Shown one piece after another: positions 9,301 to 16,426 of a stretch of DNA of 64,000 nucleotides (its first letter is position 1; each line of letters begins with the position of its first letter). The position numbers and the translations under genes are program-made. The DNA is taken from contig NZ_JAIFRO010000003.1 in assembly GCF_019659805.1 (NCBI RefSeq), positions 110,124 to 174,123 on the forward strand, in the 5' to 3' direction. The notes below the pieces were generated by a model, which was not told where the DNA came from, searched no databases, and worked only from the letters and a program-made list of their open reading frames with translations. Origin of the DNA: Bartonella raoultii (lineage in GTDB: Bacteria; Pseudomonadota; Alphaproteobacteria; Rhizobiales; Rhizobiaceae).

Positions 9301-11878
9301 GCAATTAGCAGAAAAAGCGCAAGAAACGGCTACAGCCTCCAAAGAAGCGGCTTCTTATGCGAAACATGATGCCGATCAAGCACAAAAGAAGGCGCAAAGT
9401 TCAGAGAATTTATCCTATCAAGCCTTAAATAAAGCCGAAGAAGCCAAGCAATCGGCGGATGGAGCGAGTATAAAAGCGAGCTTGGCAGAAATGGCAGCAG
9501 AAGAAGCCAAGAAAACCGCCGGCTCCACTTTATCGCAAGCTTATGCCGCCAAAGATGAAGCAGATAAAGCCAAGGAAATAGCGAATGGAGCAAGAATAAA
9601 ATCCAGCTTGGCAGAGAGTGCAGCGGAAGAAGCCAAGAAAACCGCCGGTTCTTCTTTATCACAAGCTTATGCCGCGAAAGATGAGGCGGGTAAAGCCAAG
9701 GAAGCAGCACATGGAGCGAGTATAAAAGCGAGCTTGGCAGAAATGGAAGCAAAAGAAGCCAAGCAATCAGCAAGTTCAGCGTGGAGAGAAGCCAATGAAG
9801 CCAAAGATTCTGTAAAGACTATAAAAGAGAGCGTTTCCAATGCGAAAGATGATGCAGAGCAAGCGCGGCAAACAGCAGAAGAAGCCAAGCAATCGGCGGA
9901 TGGAGCACGTCATAAAATCAATGATGTTGAACAGGTTATAGAGACGCTCAAAGCCTCACTTGATTTGGTAAAAACGGATGCATCAGGAGCCTTGTCAACA
10001 GCGCAAAAGGCAGAAACAGCCGCTTCAGCTGCGAAAGAAGAGGCAAGTCAAGCGCAAGAAGTAGGCAAGAATGCGAAGTCGACAGCAGATGAGGCGCTCA
10101 CGAAAGCGACAGATGCCAAGAGCCATGCTGAATTGGCAAACACCACCTCCAATGAAGCCAAGACACTTGCCGAGCAAGCCACGAGCAGGCTCAATTCCCT
10201 GAATTTATCGGAAATGCGCCAAAGGGTTAATGCGCTTCAACAAAGTGTAGAACAAGCGCATCAATCGTCACAAACAGCGAGCAACAAGGCTGAAGAAGCG
10301 ACCCAACAAGCAAGCCAAGCCAAGAGTTTGGCACAAGAAGCCAAGAATACAGCAGAAGGGGTAAAAAGTAGTTTAGAGACATTAAAAACGACATCAGAGC
10401 AAGCACAAGAGAATGCCTCTGAAGCCCTTCGTATAGCCAAAGAAGTCAAAGCCGCCTCAGAAGGTTCAGATGTTGAGGAAGATGAAGAAATAAGCGAAAC
10501 GGCAGATGATGAAGCGATGGCCATAGCGTCCGATGCGCAAACAGTTGCTTATGATGCCCGCTTGAAAGCCATGTCAGCGGATATAAAAGCCGATAGAGCC
10601 GATCGCAATGCGCAGAATGCGAAGGAAGAAGCCAAGAATGCGCAGGAAAAAATCGCGGAAGTGAAGGAAGAAATTACAAAAGCGAAGAAAGAAATCGAAG
10701 AAGCCAAGCAAAGCGCGAGTCATGCAATACGAGAGAATAATAGTACGAAGAGATGGCTCACACAGACATTCCAAAAAACGGAGCAATTAGAAAAAGACCT
10801 AGACGATATGGATCTTTCTGTGAGCAACGTCTCTAATAACATCCGTACGGTCCAAACGAAGGTGGAAGAAGCAAAAACATTAGCACAAGAGTTCAAAACG
10901 GCTTGTGAACGTAGCGCTTCTGATCTTCTCAAAAAGTTAAGTTGGAATGTTTTTACCCAGTCCACGCCATTTCTGAAGACAGATATAACCAAACGGCTCA
11001 TTTTAGAAGGAGAAACGCATATTTCTGTCAAGGATGGGAGTGATATACAGCTGGTCAGTTTTACGAGCAGTTCTACAGAGGTCGCGCTTCCTTCTTCAGG
11101 TCTTTCAGCCGGTAAGGATTATTATGTCTATTTGGTGAATGGGGGGAGAGAGGACCAAAAACTGATTGTGTCAGAGTATAAAAGTTCTCCCCGTGATGCA
11201 GACATTTCAACATATAATTGGAAGCAGATAGGCGGTTTTCATACGCTTTGTGCAGATGTTGGCTATTCTGCGTATCATCCTTTATCCGGTTATAAAGCAG
11301 GGGATATTTTACCCCGTTCTGTTTGGTGTCTCAATCATCGCCCGCATTGTTCCCCAGAAGGTATGGTCTACGATCCTAGAAGAGATCTTTGGGTGGATAT
11401 CTATCTTCAATCCGGTAAGGGGGAAGATACCAAATCAGCCTATGGTGTTCCGATCACCAGCAATCGTTCTTATACAGATCATGCCAAGGATATGATGCAG
11501 GTAAAGAAAAGGTTATTGGGTCATGAGGATTTTCTTTCAGCGATGTATGGAAGCAATGAAAATAGCAGTATTGAGGGACAACAAGCGCCTACAGCACAGC
11601 ATTCAGGAGGTCATAAGGATACACAAGAACGTCGTATGATCTCGCATATTGGTTGTGAGGATGGTTATGGTTATGTTTCGCAATATTTATCAGAGTTTTT
11701 CCCCGTTCCCAATCAAAGTGATCCTTCAAAGAGTGATATGCATGTTTTGATTGGTGGTGGGAGTTGGCAGGATGGAGCAGAATGCGGTAGTTTTTTTCGT
11801 CAGAGCGTGCATTCTCGTAATTTTACGGATGAGAAGGTAGGAGCGCGTGGATGCTGTCGTCCACGTCGTTTTATTTGA
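6371..11878 (+). CDS. Giant coiled-coil tail fibre with Mtd-like C-type-lectin tip
   Basis: This is a 1,835-residue protein. Residues 1-55 are a short globular head. Residues about 57-1510 are an almost unbroken Ala/Glu/Lys/Ser-rich coiled coil built from recurring AxEAK / SEEAK units. Residues about 1518-1635 are beta-rich. Residues about 1640-1835 resemble the C-type-lectin domain of Mtd-like variable proteins: MVYDPRRDLWVDIYLQSGKG, then TKSAYG, HEDF, AMYGSNE, SGGHKDTQERRMISHIGCEDGYGY, and finally GGGSWQDGAECGS and VGARGCC. This points to a long fibre whose tip binds the host receptor. AAGGAAG precedes the ATG. A hairpin terminator follows. Assignment of the tip is from remembered motif similarity, not a search. 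Confidence 0.75.
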   Translation: MSIPHHTHEYYLPTATKEEIIEGRSQDTVVVPKLLGTACLYSYETFAPLEQVVDVRKEVETATARANGAQQKAEESKRLSEQALTEVQRTVESVGNALTRANSAQESAGRAEQTASEAKTTAAEAQLVSAEAKLKSEAAERLSQETQTIASKAKRISESAQAAVEKNISEVDTAKGLLSSGLATVTQAKQESESALRIAREAKAESSQALTASGLAQSTSEESKTVSQRAEASAREAEQSSLIAKNGALEAKQIADAAKLLSEESKTLSELSKTASDQSLLVSTQAKQASEEASKQASEALSKSVESRALSEEAKKIATEGIREVKQEVSSISKVAMQAEQTATETTQVAATAVATCHEVKTVSQRAKSVAETAQQVATEAKELAESFKGVAEGASRTANEAKEASERALRSSHQAESSSNSAQQVATEAKRLAEQAVSSVTEVTKTAQQVASSVETAVSLSQETRSLAERAQSLSGEAQATASKALSKAEECEAASGEASRVSLEAKQISETVQATVTSLQSSVDKAVSEAADGKSKAAEAKQLALEAKDASTNALTSSRDAKEHSSQALTTAHDAKTASLASQKKSEEVAGIANEAKSLVDRAVLDASAAKQASTSALTASSDAKQQASEAVVFVKEAKSVCEESKALSDKAIKVSTEAQQASEASRTASLDAQATAGLASTTANDAKSIAERAHSLSEEAKSLAQESKARFESVQQKIEDIKEVSDTALSTANAAKQTGEETSKQASEALTKSVEAKALSEEAKSVSETARRKANEAEQAASEASKVALEAKAVAERAVVTDGETLRGGEALKSLVEEVKKKAETAESLASEAKESASQSLLASNHARSESATAVNTANDAKSKAEEAKTLSEASKSMSSDAKQLATQAKETLTSALTETRDVKEQVEAAKRISEEVKQELIGLKTSSDLALSTANAAKATGDQASQQATEAKSLAEDAKSVSDKLQSKIDKIEQLAEKAQETATASKEAASYAKHDADQAQKKAQSSENLSYQALNKAEEAKQSADGASIKASLAEMAAEEAKKTAGSTLSQAYAAKDEADKAKEIANGARIKSSLAESAAEEAKKTAGSSLSQAYAAKDEAGKAKEAAHGASIKASLAEMEAKEAKQSASSAWREANEAKDSVKTIKESVSNAKDDAEQARQTAEEAKQSADGARHKINDVEQVIETLKASLDLVKTDASGALSTAQKAETAASAAKEEASQAQEVGKNAKSTADEALTKATDAKSHAELANTTSNEAKTLAEQATSRLNSLNLSEMRQRVNALQQSVEQAHQSSQTASNKAEEATQQASQAKSLAQEAKNTAEGVKSSLETLKTTSEQAQENASEALRIAKEVKAASEGSDVEEDEEISETADDEAMAIASDAQTVAYDARLKAMSADIKADRADRNAQNAKEEAKNAQEKIAEVKEEITKAKKEIEEAKQSASHAIRENNSTKRWLTQTFQKTEQLEKDLDDMDLSVSNVSNNIRTVQTKVEEAKTLAQEFKTACERSASDLLKKLSWNVFTQSTPFLKTDITKRLILEGETHISVKDGSDIQLVSFTSSSTEVALPSSGLSAGKDYYVYLVNGGREDQKLIVSEYKSSPRDADISTYNWKQIGGFHTLCADVGYSAYHPLSGYKAGDILPRSVWCLNHRPHCSPEGMVYDPRRDLWVDIYLQSGKGEDTKSAYGVPITSNRSYTDHAKDMMQVKKRLLGHEDFLSAMYGSNENSSIEGQQAPTAQHSGGHKDTQERRMISHIGCEDGYGYVSQYLSEFFPVPNQSDPSKSDMHVLIGGGSWQDGAECGSFFRQSVHSRNFTDEKVGARGCCRPRRFI
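9455..9832 (+). repeat. 126-bp tandem repeats within the giant fibre gene
   Basis: Three consecutive units begin at 9455, 9581 and 9707 with an exact 126-base (42-residue) period. The first two are nearly identical (ASLAEMAAEEAKKTAGS / SSLAESAAEEAKKTAGS, then LSQAYAAKDEA in both) and the third diverges in its second half. They are the best-conserved units of a rod built largely from older, more diverged repeats, and suggest recent lengthening by recombination. Confidence 0.85.
11845..11866 (+). other. Hairpin at the end of the lectin-domain coding region
   Basis: CGTGGA (11846-11851) and TCCACG (11860-11865) form a perfect 6-bp stem around an 8-base loop, extendable by a G-T pair. It lies in the last ten codons, right after the GARGCC motif. 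Known retroelement variable regions end near short inverted repeats, but here it could also be a coding coincidence. Confidence 0.4.
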
Positions 11879-11914
11879 GAAACTTCATAGAAGGATCCAG
11901 TCTCATTTTTATTC

Positions 11915-11940
11915 AGCCTCACTTTTGTGGGGCTTTTTTT
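11915..11940 (+). terminator. Rho-independent terminator after the fibre gene
   Basis: AGCCTCAC (11915-11922) pairs with GTGGGGCT (11927-11934) around a TTTT loop, with one G-T pair, and seven T follow. It separates the tail genes from the lysis cassette, so lysis genes need their own promoter or read-through. The lysozyme start codon lies 13 bases after the T run. Confidence 0.85.
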
Positions 11941-11952
11941 ATGGAGGAGCAA

Positions 11953-12615
11953 ATGCGCAAGATATCGAAGGAAGGTTTAGAGCTTATTAAACAATGGGAA
12001 GGTTTACGCTTAGAGGCTTATAGAGATGAGGCATGTGTGTGGACGATTGGTTATGGTCACACCAGTTATGCGGGCAAACCTTTGGTGCATAAGGGCATGT
12101 GTATTACGAAAGAACAAGCCGAAGAGATACTTTGTAAAGATTTAGAGCAATTTGAGCATGCGGTAGAGCAGTTTGTCATGGTTTCGTTAACGGATGCGCA
12201 ATTCGCGGCATTGGTGTCGTTTTGTTATAATGTAGGCACAACCGCCTTTTGCCAATCGACCTTATTAAAAAAGCTCAATAAAGGGGATTATGAAGCTGTT
12301 CCTACAGAATTACAGAAATGGAATAAGGTAGGAGGTAAACCGCTTCAAGGATTAGTCAATCGTCGCGCCGCTGAAGCAGGGTTATGGGCCAAGGGATCTT
12401 ATGTTTGTTCCAATTATCAAAAGGTAGAAACGAAAGAGAGGAGCGGTTTGTTCAAGATAGAAGCGCTTGCACCGATTATAGGGTCCTGTTCAGGGCTTGG
12501 AGGGCTTTTTGCAGGCAATGGTCCTATCCAATGGGTTTTGGCAGGGATGATGGTTCTAGCTGCTGTAACAGGGGTTTTTATAGTCACAAAACGCTTTAAG
12601 GAACAGCGGTTATGA
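11953..12615 (+). CDS. Phage lysozyme (GH24 endolysin) with C-terminal membrane segment
   Basis: This 220-residue endolysin cleaves peptidoglycan at lysis. It has the T4-lysozyme-type triad with exact family spacing: E16, eight residues, D25, five residues, T31 (WEGLRLEAYRDEACVWTIGYGHT region). The body resembles the P21/P1-type lysozymes to about residue 152. An extra C-terminal stretch contains a hydrophobic span (IQWVLAGMMVLAAVTGVFIV) followed by basic residues, so the enzyme may be membrane-tethered or carry a holin-like segment. ATG 11953 is chosen because GGAGGA lies just upstream. An ATG at 11941 would put that site inside the gene. The stop overlaps the next start (ATGA). Confidence 0.88.
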   Translation: MRKISKEGLELIKQWEGLRLEAYRDEACVWTIGYGHTSYAGKPLVHKGMCITKEQAEEILCKDLEQFEHAVEQFVMVSLTDAQFAALVSFCYNVGTTAFCQSTLLKKLNKGDYEAVPTELQKWNKVGGKPLQGLVNRRAAEAGLWAKGSYVCSNYQKVETKERSGLFKIEALAPIIGSCSGLGGLFAGNGPIQWVLAGMMVLAAVTGVFIVTKRFKEQRL

Positions 12616-12839
12616 TTTTATATCTTAAAAGAAATCTGTCTTTTCTGTTAACGGCTATAGCCGTTTTTTTTATAGCTTTGGCTAAAGCCTTTCACCTTGG
12701 AAAGAAGAGCGAGCGTCAAAAGCAGGTAGAGACAGCATTAAAGAGAGCGACAACACGTTTTGAGGTTGAAAATGAAGTTAATCAAAAAAGTGATAGTGGT
12801 GTGCGTGCTGCTCTGTCTCGTTGGATGCGGGACAAATAG
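12612..12839 (+). CDS. Putative i-spanin (Rz-like)
   Basis: This 75-residue protein has one N-terminal transmembrane helix (about residues 8-26, LSFLLTAIAVFFIALAKAF) followed by a charged periplasmic helix (SERQKQVETALKRATTRFEVENEV). That is the usual architecture of inner-membrane spanins, which join o-spanin to fuse the membranes in the last step of lysis. It overlaps the lysozyme stop by 4 bases, with AAGGA upstream, and the o-spanin gene is nested in its 3' half in another frame. The arrangement supports the call more than the sequence does. Confidence 0.7.
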   Translation: MILYLKRNLSFLLTAIAVFFIALAKAFHLGKKSERQKQVETALKRATTRFEVENEVNQKSDSGVRAALSRWMRDK

Positions 12840-12975
12840 ATCAGTTTCTTGTGTTGGTTGGTTGCCCATTTATTTAGATCAACAGGATGTTCAGGTCATC
12901 AGTTCTCACCTCGCAAGGGATATTTTAAAGCATAATCAACAGGGGGCTCACGTGTGTGGTTGGCAAGATGGTTAA
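12772..12975 (+). CDS. Putative o-spanin lipoprotein (Rz1-like)
   Basis: This 67-residue protein begins MKLIKKVIVVCVLLCLVGC, a lipoprotein signal with lipobox LVGC. The mature part has the pattern seen in phage Rz1-like proteins (CVGWLPIYLDQQD, then LARDILKHNQ and a final Cys). It would sit in the outer membrane and bind the i-spanin across the periplasm. The gene begins inside the i-spanin gene in a different frame, as in many spanin pairs. GAGG lies 6 bases before ATG 12772. Confidence 0.8.
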   Translation: MKLIKKVIVVCVLLCLVGCGTNRSVSCVGWLPIYLDQQDVQVISSHLARDILKHNQQGAHVCGWQDG

Positions 12976-13186
12976 GAAACAAAGCAGAAAAGAACAAGAT
13001 TTAACAGAAAAAGAACGCCAACTGCTCCTTGAGATGCTGGAGACCTATCAAGGCTTAAAGATGATGTCACGTCTTATGAAATGGGGGGCCTTTGCTGTCT
13101 TTATCTTTGTCATGGATTTTTCCCGTTTCATAGATGCCATAGAAAATAGTTTCTCACACTTAAAAAGATGGATAACAAAAAGTTAG
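12956..13186 (+). CDS. Small membrane protein, holin candidate
   Basis: This protein of up to 76 residues has a charged N-terminus (KKQSRKEQDLTEKERQ), a helical segment and a single hydrophobic span (LMKWGAFAVFIFVMDFSRFI), ending in basic residues. Last in the lysis cassette, it is the best holin candidate, but one-span holins have little sequence signature. Two starts are possible: GTG 12956, with AGGGGG 9 bases upstream and overlapping the o-spanin gene, or ATG 12968. Confidence 0.6.
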   Translation: MVGKMVKKQSRKEQDLTEKERQLLLEMLETYQGLKMMSRLMKWGAFAVFIFVMDFSRFIDAIENSFSHLKRWITKS

Positions 13187-13209
13187 AGTACTTTTAATTT
13201 TTCATACAA

Positions 13210-13482
13210 TTATTCTTTGAAAAGGTCAGAGTGAGTTCCAGTGCGAATAAGATGTAATTTATCTCCTTCAATTCGATAAATAAGTAGCCAATCTGGTTCT
13301 ATATGACTATCATGACATCCCGCCCAATCACCCTTTAGTGGATGATCACAATAATGCTTTGGTAATGGCTTCTCTTCAATTAGCAGACTTAACAGTATAC
13401 GCAGCTTATTCATATTTTTACCGCGTTTTTCCGCTTTGCGCACGTCACGTTTAAATTGTCGTGAGCGAACAGGTATCAGCAT
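13210..13482 (-). CDS. YafQ-family mRNA interferase toxin
   Basis: This 90-residue member of the RelE/ParE superfamily is closest to YafQ: SRQFKRDVRKAEKRGK at the start, then LPKHYCDHPLKGDWAGCHDSHIEPDWLLIYRI and a C-terminal LIRTGTHSDLF. The conserved His/Asp residues (HPLKGD, CHDSHI, THSDLF) are present, so it should be an active ribosome-dependent endonuclease. It starts one base after the stop of the antitoxin gene. The pair lies in the opposite orientation to the lysis cassette, at the edge of the phage block, and may stabilise the element. Confidence 0.85.
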   Translation of the reverse strand: MLIPVRSRQFKRDVRKAEKRGKNMNKLRILLSLLIEEKPLPKHYCDHPLKGDWAGCHDSHIEPDWLLIYRIEGDKLHLIRTGTHSDLFKE

Positions 13483-13483
13483 A

Positions 13484-13741
13484 TTAAATACCTAAGTCCT
13501 TAAAAAGAGCATCAGCATTTTTAAATGTTTCACCCTTACCCTCGTCTAATTCCTTTATAGCTTTACGTGTGACACTATTAGGTACTTTAAGCTCAAAAGG
13601 TAAACAACCTTCTTCAGCGACACGCAAGAATGTTATGCGGATAAGGTCTGATGCACTTAATCCCATGCGTTCTAAAGTAATCATAGCTTGTTTTTTCATT
13701 TCAGCAGGAATGCGAGCACGAACAACAGAATCGGTTTTCAT
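13484..13741 (-). CDS. RelB/DinJ-family antitoxin
   Basis: This 85-residue antitoxin has an N-terminal ribbon-helix-helix DNA-binding segment (TDSVVRARIPAEMKKQAMITLERMGLSASDLIRITFLRV) and a C-terminal toxin-wrapping tail rich in acidic and basic residues. It precedes the YafQ-like toxin with one base between them, the usual antitoxin-first order, and should autorepress the operon. ATG 13741 is chosen because GGAGGT lies 8 bases upstream. An ATG at 13756 overlaps that site. Confidence 0.85.
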   Translation of the reverse strand: MKTDSVVRARIPAEMKKQAMITLERMGLSASDLIRITFLRVAEEGCLPFELKVPNSVTRKAIKELDEGKGETFKNADALFKDLGI

Positions 13742-13947
13742 GATTAGTACCTCCATTTATAACTTTTATTATAATGTAGCCACATTGTAGCTTCAAGTTA
13801 TTTTTTTAGAAGTTGAGACCCTCTGGACATCTGGTAAGGCTAAAAAAATTCCTCGAAAAGAAGTTCTGATTCGCAATAATTGAAGAAAGTTACGAAAAGA
13901 TTTGTTAGAATCAGCAGAAATATTTCTTCTCTAACAGGACTTTTTAG

Positions 13948-14316
13948 ATGGTTACACCATTTGGTAAAACCTTACGAAAACTTCGTATTGATCACTCAGA
14001 ACGCCTTTTAGATATGGCTAAAAAATTAGGTGTATCTGTAGTGTTTTTATCTTCTGTAGAAATTGGCAAAAAATCAGTACCTATTGGAATGGAAGAGAAG
14101 ATCATAGAGCTTTATAGCTTGGATCAAGAGAGAGCTAGTCTCTTAAGAAGAGAGGCTGATGCTTGTCGTAAGAGTTTTACCATTAAATCTTCTGATTCAT
14201 TTCGTTCTGAAATTCTTGGTATGTTGGTTAGAAGTTTAGAGAGTTTTTCATCACAAGACTTAGCAGAATTTAAAAAATTATTGGAGAAAATTGGCAAAAA
14301 AACAGAGGTCCTATAG
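13948..14316 (+). CDS. XRE-family transcriptional regulator
   Basis: This 122-residue protein has an N-terminal helix-turn-helix (LRKLRIDHSERLLDMAKKLGVSVVFLSSVEIGKKSVP, about residues 8-48) and a helical C-terminal part. It is divergent from the toxin-antitoxin operon, with about 200 bases between, and lies between the phage block and tRNA-Val. It may be a phage or island regulator, and its target is unknown. A 7-bp inverted repeat (CTGATTC ... GAATCAG, near 13867-13913) upstream could be its own operator. Confidence 0.7.
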   Translation: MVTPFGKTLRKLRIDHSERLLDMAKKLGVSVVFLSSVEIGKKSVPIGMEEKIIELYSLDQERASLLRREADACRKSFTIKSSDSFRSEILGMLVRSLESFSSQDLAEFKKLLEKIGKKTEVL

Positions 14317-14416
14317 AGGTATGTTGCAAAGTTCTATTTCCGCACCTTTATTCTATCTCTCCTAACCCTAAAAAAAGTATGAAGAATCAATAATTTATTA
14401 GAAATACAAAATGCAA

Positions 14417-14491
<75 letters not shown>

Positions 14492-14588
14492 GTTTAATAA
14501 TGTTGCATACACCATATAGAATGATAAAGGTCAATACCTCATTTTATTTTCTCTTTAACTCGCTATAAGTAAATAAAAAAATATTTCT

Positions 14589-14951
14589 TTAGGCAGCTAT
14601 TAGTATTTTCTCAACTTCATTGACGAGTTCACGCAAATGAAAAGGCTTAGAAAGTATTTTTGCATCCGGAGGAGTATCACTATTTGAATGCAACGCGACT
14701 GCCGCAAAACCGGTAATAAACATTACGCGTAAATCAGGATCAATTTCTGTTGCACGTCGTGCTAGTTCTATTCCATCCATTTCTGGCATGACAATATCAG
14801 TAAGGAGAAGAGAAAATGGTTCTTCTTGTAAACGTTCATATGCGCTAGCGCCATTATCGAAGTCAGCAACTTCATAGCCAGCACGCTCTAAAGCCTTTAC
14901 TAAAAAACGACGCATATCGTTATCATCTTCTGCGAGCAGGATTCGTTTCAT
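14589..14951 (-). CDS. cpdR: Single-domain response regulator CpdR
   Basis: This 120-residue stand-alone receiver domain, the usual CpdR length, has acidic residues D9/D10, phosphoacceptor D52 (LLLTDIVMPEMDG), T80 and K102 (SKPF). There is no output domain. In alphaproteobacteria the unphosphorylated form directs the ClpXP protease to cell-cycle substrates such as CtrA and is switched off by the CckA-ChpT phosphorelay. It is transcribed alone, next to tRNA-Val. Confidence 0.88.
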   Translation of the reverse strand: MKRILLAEDDNDMRRFLVKALERAGYEVADFDNGASAYERLQEEPFSLLLTDIVMPEMDGIELARRATEIDPDLRVMFITGFAAVALHSNSDTPPDAKILSKPFHLRELVNEVEKILIAA

Positions 14952-15311
14952 GGTTATGTTCCAATTGCTCCATTTATCAGAGTTTTTGCCACATTAGATT
15001 ATACAATAGAGAATATTTATAAAAAAGATGGTAAAACTTTTATAATCCGAATGAATGACAAAATGGTTAATTCTTATATATTATCTCCTAAAATAAAGAA
15101 TATTTGTTGTAACTTTATTAAATTCGAAATGTATGTGACTAAAAAAAGCTGCATAAATAATAAAAATGCCATTAAATACAGATTCTGTTTTTTTTCGTAC
15201 ATTTTTACGAATGTGCATTGTTGCTTTCATCAGCTTATTTTTAGAATTTTCTTTAAAAGAGTTAGAATCATTATTTTGTATGACACTTTTGGATAGCCTT
15301 ATTAAAAGACA
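14952..15311. other. 360-base AT-rich intergenic region
   Basis: This holds the upstream region of cpdR and the tail of the PldB-like gene. I see only AT-rich sequence and fortuitous short frames without ribosome-binding sites or recognisable products. Confidence 0.6.
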
Positions 15312-16229
15312 TTATTTTATGATTCTTTTTCTAGGAATAAATGCATCAAATGCAGCCCAAAATTGTTGTTTGTAAGATTCTTCATACATAATTGTATCTA
15401 GCTTAGCGCCCGTAATTGTAAGGCTCTCTGTTAGATGTGTCTGTTGGCATAATTGCCGTATTTCGATATTGTTAATAATATTATTTTGATTGGCAAGGAT
15501 AAACAATGTTGGAATTTGTAAATGCCCATTTAGTATATTTTTCTTCATAATATCAATTGTGTTGAATACAGATGCCATCCATTGAAATGTAGGAGGTTTT
15601 ATAAAAAAGGTGGGGGATGAAAGGATTTTATGGGTATCTAAAAATTGCGTATTTTCTTGTTTTAATTTTTTTCTACTTTTAGCTGGTAAAAATCCAAGCC
15701 CTATATCCGAAAGAAATTGCGATAACTTATGCTGGAAACCATTTACATTATTACCAAATGGAGCAAAAAGTGGAGAAATGCAAAGCATTCTATTAAATTT
15801 AGGGTTAAGGATATCCAACCCACTTAGTGCTATTAATCCACCCATTCCGTAGGTAAGCATATAATAAGGTGGTGGACAGTCAGGATATACGACGTTCTTT
15901 AGAAATTTATCTAAGTCATTAAGATCTCTATTAATATCAAAATAATGATGTCTAAGTTTTTTTTGTTTATGAATCTTAGATTTTTCTTGTCCAGACCAGT
16001 CAAATATTGCTGTATAAAAACCACGGTTAGAGATTTCATGCATTGGTAAAAAATATTCTTCTAGAGCTTTTGCATAGCTTTCGAGGATAACAACTGTTCC
16101 CTGTGTGTTTTTTTCTTCAGGATGTGTGGTTGCAAAACGAATTTCATGATGAGGTGCTATTTTAAGGGAGCTACTATAGAGATTTGGAGGAGGGGAACTC
16201 CAGTGTGTTGGATAAAGAGGTGTTTCCAA
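15312..16229 (-). CDS. PldB-like alpha/beta hydrolase, catalytic residues lost
   Basis: This 305-residue protein has the layout of the lysophospholipase L2 family: an N-terminal beta core, GFYTAIFDWSGQEKS in place of the usual fDwRGqGxS block, then the nucleophile elbow and a C-terminal FDAFI. The elbow reads LTYGMGGL where the family has xHSMGG, so the nucleophile Ser is Gly (residue 128). The acid position reads ANQNNIINN where Asp is expected, and the His position reads GAKLD where GArHE is expected. With all three lost the protein is unlikely to be a serine hydrolase, yet the frame is intact. It may bind lipid or a partner. The alignment is by eye. Confidence 0.7.
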   Translation of the reverse strand: METPLYPTHWSSPPPNLYSSSLKIAPHHEIRFATTHPEEKNTQGTVVILESYAKALEEYFLPMHEISNRGFYTAIFDWSGQEKSKIHKQKKLRHHYFDINRDLNDLDKFLKNVVYPDCPPPYYMLTYGMGGLIALSGLDILNPKFNRMLCISPLFAPFGNNVNGFQHKLSQFLSDIGLGFLPAKSRKKLKQENTQFLDTHKILSSPTFFIKPPTFQWMASVFNTIDIMKKNILNGHLQIPTLFILANQNNIINNIEIRQLCQQTHLTESLTITGAKLDTIMYEESYKQQFWAAFDAFIPRKRIIK

Positions 16230-16426
16230 TTGACATCCTTTATGATGTATTTTGCAACTTAAGGTGCAAGGTGAGATAAAGAAAGAACCTATATTCAGTA
16301 ATGATGAAGAAGGGTTAAGAAACAGTTATGTTGTTTTATGTGTTTGATAAATTGAAACACAAAAGAGTTGAAATGGGAGGAAATAATTACCAAATAAGAG
16401 ATACGGTTGCCAATACGGGACCGCTC

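Noticed and set aside
6496..9888. Long reverse-strand and alternative-frame open frames inside the giant fibre gene
   Set aside because: They are Ala/Ser/Leu-rich mirror images of the coiled-coil codons, lack ribosome-binding sites and match no family.
6540..10900. Repetitive DNA that might be taken for a CRISPR array or satellite
   Set aside because: The repeats are in codon phase, diverged and without spacers. They encode coiled-coil heptads. No CRISPR array or cas gene is present in the window.
1..13186. Left phage block as the Bartonella gene transfer agent (BaGTA)
   Set aside because: Considered because the genus carries one, but only fibre and lysis genes are visible here. Without capsid, portal and terminase genes from the left, ordinary prophage and GTA cannot be told apart.
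15051..15375. Overlapping open frames of 81 and 69 codons after cpdR
   Set aside because: AT-rich, Phe/Ile/Lys composition, no ribosome-binding site, and partly antisense to the PldB-like gene.
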